Positions 6,377 to 9,341 of a stretch of DNA of 9,341 nucleotides are shown piece by piece (the stretch's first letter is position 1; the number at the start of each line of letters is the position of its first letter). The DNA lies in assembly GCA_030145265.1 (NCBI GenBank), contig JAQYWA010000058.1, forward strand, positions 1 through 9,341, read 5' to 3'. The position numbers were made by a program, and so were the translations under genes. The notes below the pieces were generated by a model. It saw only the letters and a list, made by a program, of their open reading frames with translations, had not been told where the DNA came from and did no database searches. This DNA is from Desulfuromonas sp. (GTDB lineage: Bacteria; Desulfobacterota; Desulfuromonadia; Desulfuromonadales; Trichloromonadaceae).

Positions 6377-6411
6377 GGTCTTATTTACTCAAGGCCTTTC
6401 CATGCGCCCGG
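6362..6411 (-). terminator. Long inverted repeat at the end of the kor operon (probable terminator or 3' hairpin)
   Basis: Two 21-nt arms (6362-6382 and 6391-6411) pair at 19 of 21 positions around an 8-nt loop. The outer 11 bp, CCGGGCGCATG against CATGCGCCCGG, are perfect. On the minus-strand RNA one of the two exceptions is a G-U pair and the other a C-A mismatch. It begins 38 nt after the korC stop, as expected for the end of that operon. The nearest T-run on the minus strand (TTTTTTT, 6333-6339) is over 20 nt away, so it is not a textbook intrinsic terminator. It may act as a 3'-end stabilising hairpin or a non-canonical or Rho-assisted terminator. Confidence 0.6.
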
Positions 6412-6449
6412 ATAACCGTAACGCAAACAGAGCGTGATGGATGTGCTTA

Positions 6450-7010
6450 TCAGGCGGCCCGGCCGGCGGCCTCGCGGGCATAGGCGGCACCCCGGTCGAT
6501 CGCCTCGACGTTCATCGGAATGAAGCGGTGGTTGCGCTTCGGCAGCACATCCTTCAGAGCGCCTTTCAGACTGTCCAAGGACACGGCGCCGGACAGCTCG
6601 GCATAGGCACCGATAGTGATCATGTTCAGCAGACGGGGATCCCCGAGTTCAAGGGCCATATCGTTAATCGGGATGCGCACGACCTGAATGTCATCGCGAC
6701 CATCGCCAGCATCTTCGACCAGCGAACTGTTGATAATGCACAGACCACCGGGACGCACACGGCTGAAATATTTTTCCATGGACAAGGGATTGAGAATCAG
6801 GGCGGCGCCGGGATTACCGATGACCGGTGAACCAACCTCATCATCGGACACAACCACGGTACAGGTCGCGGCACCGCCACGCTTTTCCACTCCGTAAGCA
6901 GGAAAATATGAGACGTTGCGGCCTTCGATAATCCCCGCGTAGGCCAGCAAGTTGCCAATCAGCAGAATACCCTGGCCGCCGAACCCGGCCATGAATACAT
7001 CGTAGTTCAT
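6450..7010 (-). CDS. korC: 2-oxoacid:ferredoxin oxidoreductase, gamma subunit
   Basis: The 186-aa protein is the gamma domain of 2-oxoacid:ferredoxin oxidoreductases, which contributes to CoA binding and subunit assembly. The N-terminal MAGFGGQGILLIGNLLAYAG (7-26) and YFPAYGVEKRGGAATCTVVV are hallmark phrases. The ATG at 7010 (MNYDVF) is chosen because GGAG lies 7 nt upstream; an upstream in-frame reading to 7037 has no good site. The gene follows korB by 27 nt and ends the operon 38 nt before a long hairpin. It has no cofactor-binding cysteine cluster, as expected for this subunit. Whether the complex uses 2-oxoglutarate or branched-chain 2-oxoacids cannot be told from this subunit. Confidence 0.93.
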   Translation of the reverse strand: MNYDVFMAGFGGQGILLIGNLLAYAGIIEGRNVSYFPAYGVEKRGGAATCTVVVSDDEVGSPVIGNPGAALILNPLSMEKYFSRVRPGGLCIINSSLVEDAGDGRDDIQVVRIPINDMALELGDPRLLNMITIGAYAELSGAVSLDSLKGALKDVLPKRNHRFIPMNVEAIDRGAAYAREAAGRAA

Positions 7011-7037
7011 TATCATTCTCCGTAAACTGCGGACCAC

Positions 7038-7793
7038 TCAGGCCGCGGTGGAATCCTTGAAGGTCCCCAGTGGGAAATAAGGAATCATTTCGCTTTCGAC
7101 CCGGGCGTTCGCCTTGAGAGGATTCATCCCCCAGTTGGTCGGGCAGGCAGACAGCACCTCGACAAACGAAAAGCCCTGTCCCTTGACCTGCACCTCGAAA
7201 GCCTTCTTGACCACGCGGGCGGCCTGCAGGATGTTTTTCGGCGAATTAACCGCAACCCGGGCCGAATAAGTGACCCCTTCAAGATTGCTGAGCAGTTCTG
7301 CCATGCGAATCGGATAGCCGTCAGTGCTGACATTGCGCCCGTAAGGGGAAGTCGAGGTTTTCTGTGACGGCAGAGTAGTCGGTGCCATCTGGCCGCCGGT
7401 CATACCGTAGGTGGTGTTGTTGACGAAAATCACCGTCATCCCCTCACCCCGGTTGGCGGCATGAATGATTTCACTGGTGCCAATGGCCGCCAGGTCGCCG
7501 TCGCCCTGGTAGGTAAAGACGATCTTGTCCTGGTGCACCCGTTTCACCCCGGTGGCCACCGCAGGTGCCCGCCCGTGCGGCGCCTCGACGACATCGATGT
7601 CGAAATAGCCATAGAGGAAAACGCTGCAGCCGACCGAGGCGACCCCGATGGTGCGATCCTGCACGCCGAAAGCATCCATCGCATCAGCGACCAGGCGGTG
7701 AGTGGTGCCATGCTGGCAACCGGGGCAGAAATGGGTCTGGACATCCTTGAGGGAATCCGGGTGCGAGAATACCTGCTTCATTTCAGTCGACAT
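7038..7793 (-). CDS. korB: 2-oxoacid:ferredoxin oxidoreductase, beta (TPP-binding) subunit
   Basis: This 251-aa subunit carries thiamine pyrophosphate and one [4Fe-4S] cluster. The TPP motif is GDGDLAAIGTSE (97-108) continuing to NNTTYGMTGGQMAPTT (125-140). Probable cluster ligands are Cys23 and Cys26 (HFCPGCQHG), Cys56 (SVGCS) and Cys217 (SACPTNW), the four positions expected for the family. The complex oxidatively decarboxylates a 2-oxoacid to its acyl-CoA, reducing ferredoxin, or runs the reverse carboxylation. The ATG at 7793 lies 2 nt after the korA stop, with AGGA about 6-7 nt upstream. Close packing with korA and korC supports one transcript. The C-terminal part (ESEMIPYFPLGTFKD) is ordinary for the family. 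Substrate remains open (2-oxoglutarate or branched-chain 2-oxoacids). Confidence 0.95.
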   Translation of the reverse strand: MSTEMKQVFSHPDSLKDVQTHFCPGCQHGTTHRLVADAMDAFGVQDRTIGVASVGCSVFLYGYFDIDVVEAPHGRAPAVATGVKRVHQDKIVFTYQGDGDLAAIGTSEIIHAANRGEGMTVIFVNNTTYGMTGGQMAPTTLPSQKTSTSPYGRNVSTDGYPIRMAELLSNLEGVTYSARVAVNSPKNILQAARVVKKAFEVQVKGQGFSFVEVLSACPTNWGMNPLKANARVESEMIPYFPLGTFKDSTAA

Positions 7794-7795
7794 GA

Positions 7796-8860
7796 TCAGT
7801 CCTTGTAATGCTTGCGGATCTGGGCCAGCAACTCTTCGGGGGTCGGCAATGAACCGGCTCCAGGCGGACGGCCATAGAAGAAGACATCGGCATCGCGGGC
7901 CACCGACAAACGGACATCCTCGACCATCTGTCCGGTGTTAAGCTCGACGCAGAGCACGCGCTTGACTTTGGACGTCGTCTCGAGAAAGGCCTTTTCAGGG
8001 AACGGAAAGAGGCTGATCGGACGCAGCAGACCAACCTTGAGCCCCTCTTCACGGGCCATGCGGATAGCGGTCTTGGCAATACGCGCCGTCGAACCGAAGG
8101 CGGTCACTACCAGTTGAGCGTCGTCCAGGTCGCTGGCCTCGTAACGAACTTCCTTATCCTTGAGTTCCTGGTATTTGCGGTGCAACTTCCAGTTGTGTTC
8201 CTCGAGTTCGCCATCGCCCAGGAAGAGGGACTTGACCACCCGCTGCGGCCGACCGTCCTTGCCCGACACAGCCCAATCCTTGGCCGGCAGATCACCGGGA
8301 CTGATGTAAGGGTGCGGCGTCAGGGCTTCCTTCATCTGTCCGATCACCGAATCGCCCAGCAGCATGGCCGGCACCCGGTAGCGATCGGACAGGTCGAAGG
8401 CGAGCATGGTCAGGTCGTACATTTCCTGCACCGAATCCGGCGCCAGGACGATGATATGGTAGCCGCCGTGCCCACCCCCCTTAACCGCCTGAAAATAATC
8501 GGCCTGGGAGGCATCGATGCCGCCGAGCCCGGGGCCGCTGCGGCAGATATTAACGATCAGGCCGGGGAGTTCGCTGCCGGCCATATACGAAATACCTTCC
8601 TGCTTGAGGGAGATTCCGGGGCTGGACGACGAGGTCATGGCCCGGGCACCGCAGGCGCTGGCCCCGAGCAGCATGTTGATCGAGGCGATCTCGCTCTCGG
8701 CCTGAATGAAAACTCCGCCAACGTTGGGAAATTCGCGGGAAATATACTCCGGAATATCGCTCTGAGGGGTAATCGGATATCCGAAATAATAGCGGCAGCC
8801 GGCCTCGATAGCCCCCATGGCTACGGCCTCGTTTCCTTTAACTAACAGACGCTTCTGCAA
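7796..8860 (-). CDS. korA: 2-oxoacid:ferredoxin oxidoreductase, alpha subunit
   Basis: The 354-aa alpha subunit contains the pyrimidine-binding TPP domain and the transketolase-C-like domain. Landmarks are GNEAVAMGAIEAG (9-21), GYPITPQS (27-34), QAESEIASINM (53-63), TSSSSPGISLK (76-86) and GPGLGGIDASQADYFQA (109-125). Further on come KGGGHGGY and RPISLFPFPEKAF (280-292) in the C-terminal domain. The start is a TTG at 8860 (MQKRLLVKGNEA), because GGAGG sits 5 nt upstream. A GTG at 8884 would place that site inside the coding region. The GYPITPQ...QAESEIA wording is shared by proteins labelled KorA and by those labelled VorB (3-methyl-2-oxobutanoate), so the substrate is uncertain. korB follows after 2 nt; korD lies 231 nt upstream. 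Confidence 0.95.
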   Translation of the reverse strand: MQKRLLVKGNEAVAMGAIEAGCRYYFGYPITPQSDIPEYISREFPNVGGVFIQAESEIASINMLLGASACGARAMTSSSSPGISLKQEGISYMAGSELPGLIVNICRSGPGLGGIDASQADYFQAVKGGGHGGYHIIVLAPDSVQEMYDLTMLAFDLSDRYRVPAMLLGDSVIGQMKEALTPHPYISPGDLPAKDWAVSGKDGRPQRVVKSLFLGDGELEEHNWKLHRKYQELKDKEVRYEASDLDDAQLVVTAFGSTARIAKTAIRMAREEGLKVGLLRPISLFPFPEKAFLETTSKVKRVLCVELNTGQMVEDVRLSVARDADVFFYGRPPGAGSLPTPEELLAQIRKHYKD

Positions 8861-9091
8861 AACGACCTCCGAACAACCTGACACCGCACGCCAACAACCG
8901 ACGTGCCTGAGGATCAGGTGGTAAATTTGTGTCCGTTATTTATTGATGCCTTCGAAAATACTCATCGGATGGCTAAGCAAAAATTTCGACCTACAAGGCC
9001 TGGTGGTTTTTCGGGAGCGAAGGCCTACACCAGGGAGGTCGAGGTTCTGAAAAAGCACCGTAACGCCGTAGGCGGACTTTTTACGACGCCA
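8861..9091 (-). other. korD-korA spacer with small hairpins
   Basis: This 231-nt stretch inside an otherwise tight operon has no convincing gene. On the minus strand it holds, in order: a CGCC-TAC-GGCG mini-hairpin; a two-tier hairpin (outer stem CCTGGTG/CACCAGG, inner TTCG-CTCC-CGAA, about 9000-9036); an A/T-rich segment (about 8932-8990); a CCTGA-TCC-TCAGG hairpin (about 8906-8918); and a GCACG/CGTGC pairing just before the korA ribosome-binding site. None is followed directly by a good U-tract. It may be a regulatory leader for korA or an RNA-processing region. Confidence 0.5.
8893..8908 (-). promoter_or_regulatory. Imperfect sigma-54-like element upstream of korA
   Basis: On the minus strand AGGCACGTCGGTTGTT resembles the -24/-12 sigma-54 consensus TGGCACG-N4-TTGCW. 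The -24 half is nearly perfect. The -12 half has TTGTT where the highly conserved GC is GT. It lies about 33 nt before the korA start, a suitable distance for a short leader. The altered -12 dinucleotide makes this doubtful. Confidence 0.22.
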
Positions 9092-9313
9092 TCATTTTTT
9101 GATTTCCCGAAAAACCGTGATCGCCACATCCGGGCACATCTGGGCACAGAGGGCGCAGGAGGTACACTTTTCAAGATCTTCTTCAGAGATGACGGCGGGC
9201 ATGAAACCCTGCCGGTTGATCTTGTCACTCATTTTAATCAGGCCACGCGGGCAGGCTATGGTGCAAAGCGCGCACCCTTTACAGCGCAGTTCATCGATTA
9301 CTACTTTCGGCAC
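9092..9313 (-). CDS. korD: Ferredoxin-type 2x[4Fe-4S] subunit of 2-oxoacid:ferredoxin oxidoreductase
   Basis: This 73-aa protein binds two [4Fe-4S] clusters. The ligand sets are CKGCALCTIACP (Cys11, 14, 17, 21) and CTSCALCAQMCP (Cys50, 53, 56, 60), joined by a linker with DKINRQGFMPAVIS. It should take electrons from the TPP/Fe-S site in KorB and pass them to free ferredoxin. The start is the GTG at 9313 (MPKVVIDELRC), with AAGGA 8 nt upstream. A TTG at 9331 would add six residues but leave that site inside the gene. It is the first kor gene seen and ends 231 nt before korA, unusually far for this operon type. Its promoter would lie beyond the window's end. Confidence 0.92.
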   Translation of the reverse strand: MPKVVIDELRCKGCALCTIACPRGLIKMSDKINRQGFMPAVISEEDLEKCTSCALCAQMCPDVAITVFREIKK

Positions 9314-9341
9314 GACTGAATTCCTTCCCAACAGATTTCCG

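Noticed and set aside
8938..9094. Read-through of the korD TGA: about 50 in-frame codons stay open afterwards
   Set aside because: KorD is already complete at the usual length, and an open run of this size is not rare by chance. No SECIS-like hairpin is evident immediately after the TGA.
8903..9319. Plus-strand 138-codon frame through the korD-korA gap
   Set aside because: More than half is antisense to korD, whose two cysteine clusters are certain. The remaining part has no recognised motif or clear ribosome-binding site.
1..9341. Mobile element, CRISPR, toxin-antitoxin, phage or defence system
   Set aside because: No transposase, integrase, direct-repeat array, tRNA/att site or defence-type gene was seen. 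All genes fit housekeeping or central metabolic families apart from two unknowns.

Overview
All recognisable genes in this window lie on the minus strand, so the biological order runs from high to low coordinates. The gene set is a ferredoxin-linked 2-oxoacid oxidoreductase, a chi subunit of DNA polymerase III, 23S rRNA, 16S rRNA and tRNA methyltransferases, and rimP-nusA. The genes are densely packed, the DNA is moderately GC-rich, and several starts are TTG or GTG. This fits a Gram-negative anaerobe, most likely a deltaproteobacterium of the Desulfuromonadales/Geobacter kind. That placement comes from recalled gene content and protein resemblance, not from a search.

Layout in transcription order. 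(1) 9313-6450: korD-korA-korB-korC, a four-subunit 2-oxoacid:ferredoxin oxidoreductase. A 231-base gap separates the ferredoxin subunit from korA. It holds small hairpins and an imperfect sigma-54-like element just before korA. (2) 6411-6362: a long, nearly perfect hairpin between operons, without an adjacent U-tract. (3) 6309-2666: holC, rsmE, trmJ, an unrecognised 131-aa gene and rlmD. These are tightly packed with overlapping or near-overlapping ends: holC/rsmE by 20 nt, rsmE/trmJ and unknown/rlmD by ATGA. The cluster looks like one operon for RNA methylation plus one replication protein. (4) 2565-1909: a lone predicted lipoprotein gene with a candidate promoter at the end of rlmD. (5) 1889-1: a candidate promoter, then an intrinsic terminator inside the leader, then rimP and nusA. 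nusA runs off the window at its 3' end after about 401 codons.

How the genes work together: KorABCD would move electrons between a 2-oxoacid/CoA couple and ferredoxin, in the reductive or oxidative TCA direction or in branched-chain acid metabolism. The methyltransferase cluster and rimP-nusA serve ribosome and tRNA maturation and transcription. I see no mobile elements, CRISPR, tRNA, rRNA, phage or defence genes. This is mostly a housekeeping region. Its most interesting points are regulatory (the terminator in the rimP-nusA leader, the kor gap) and two genes without a known function.
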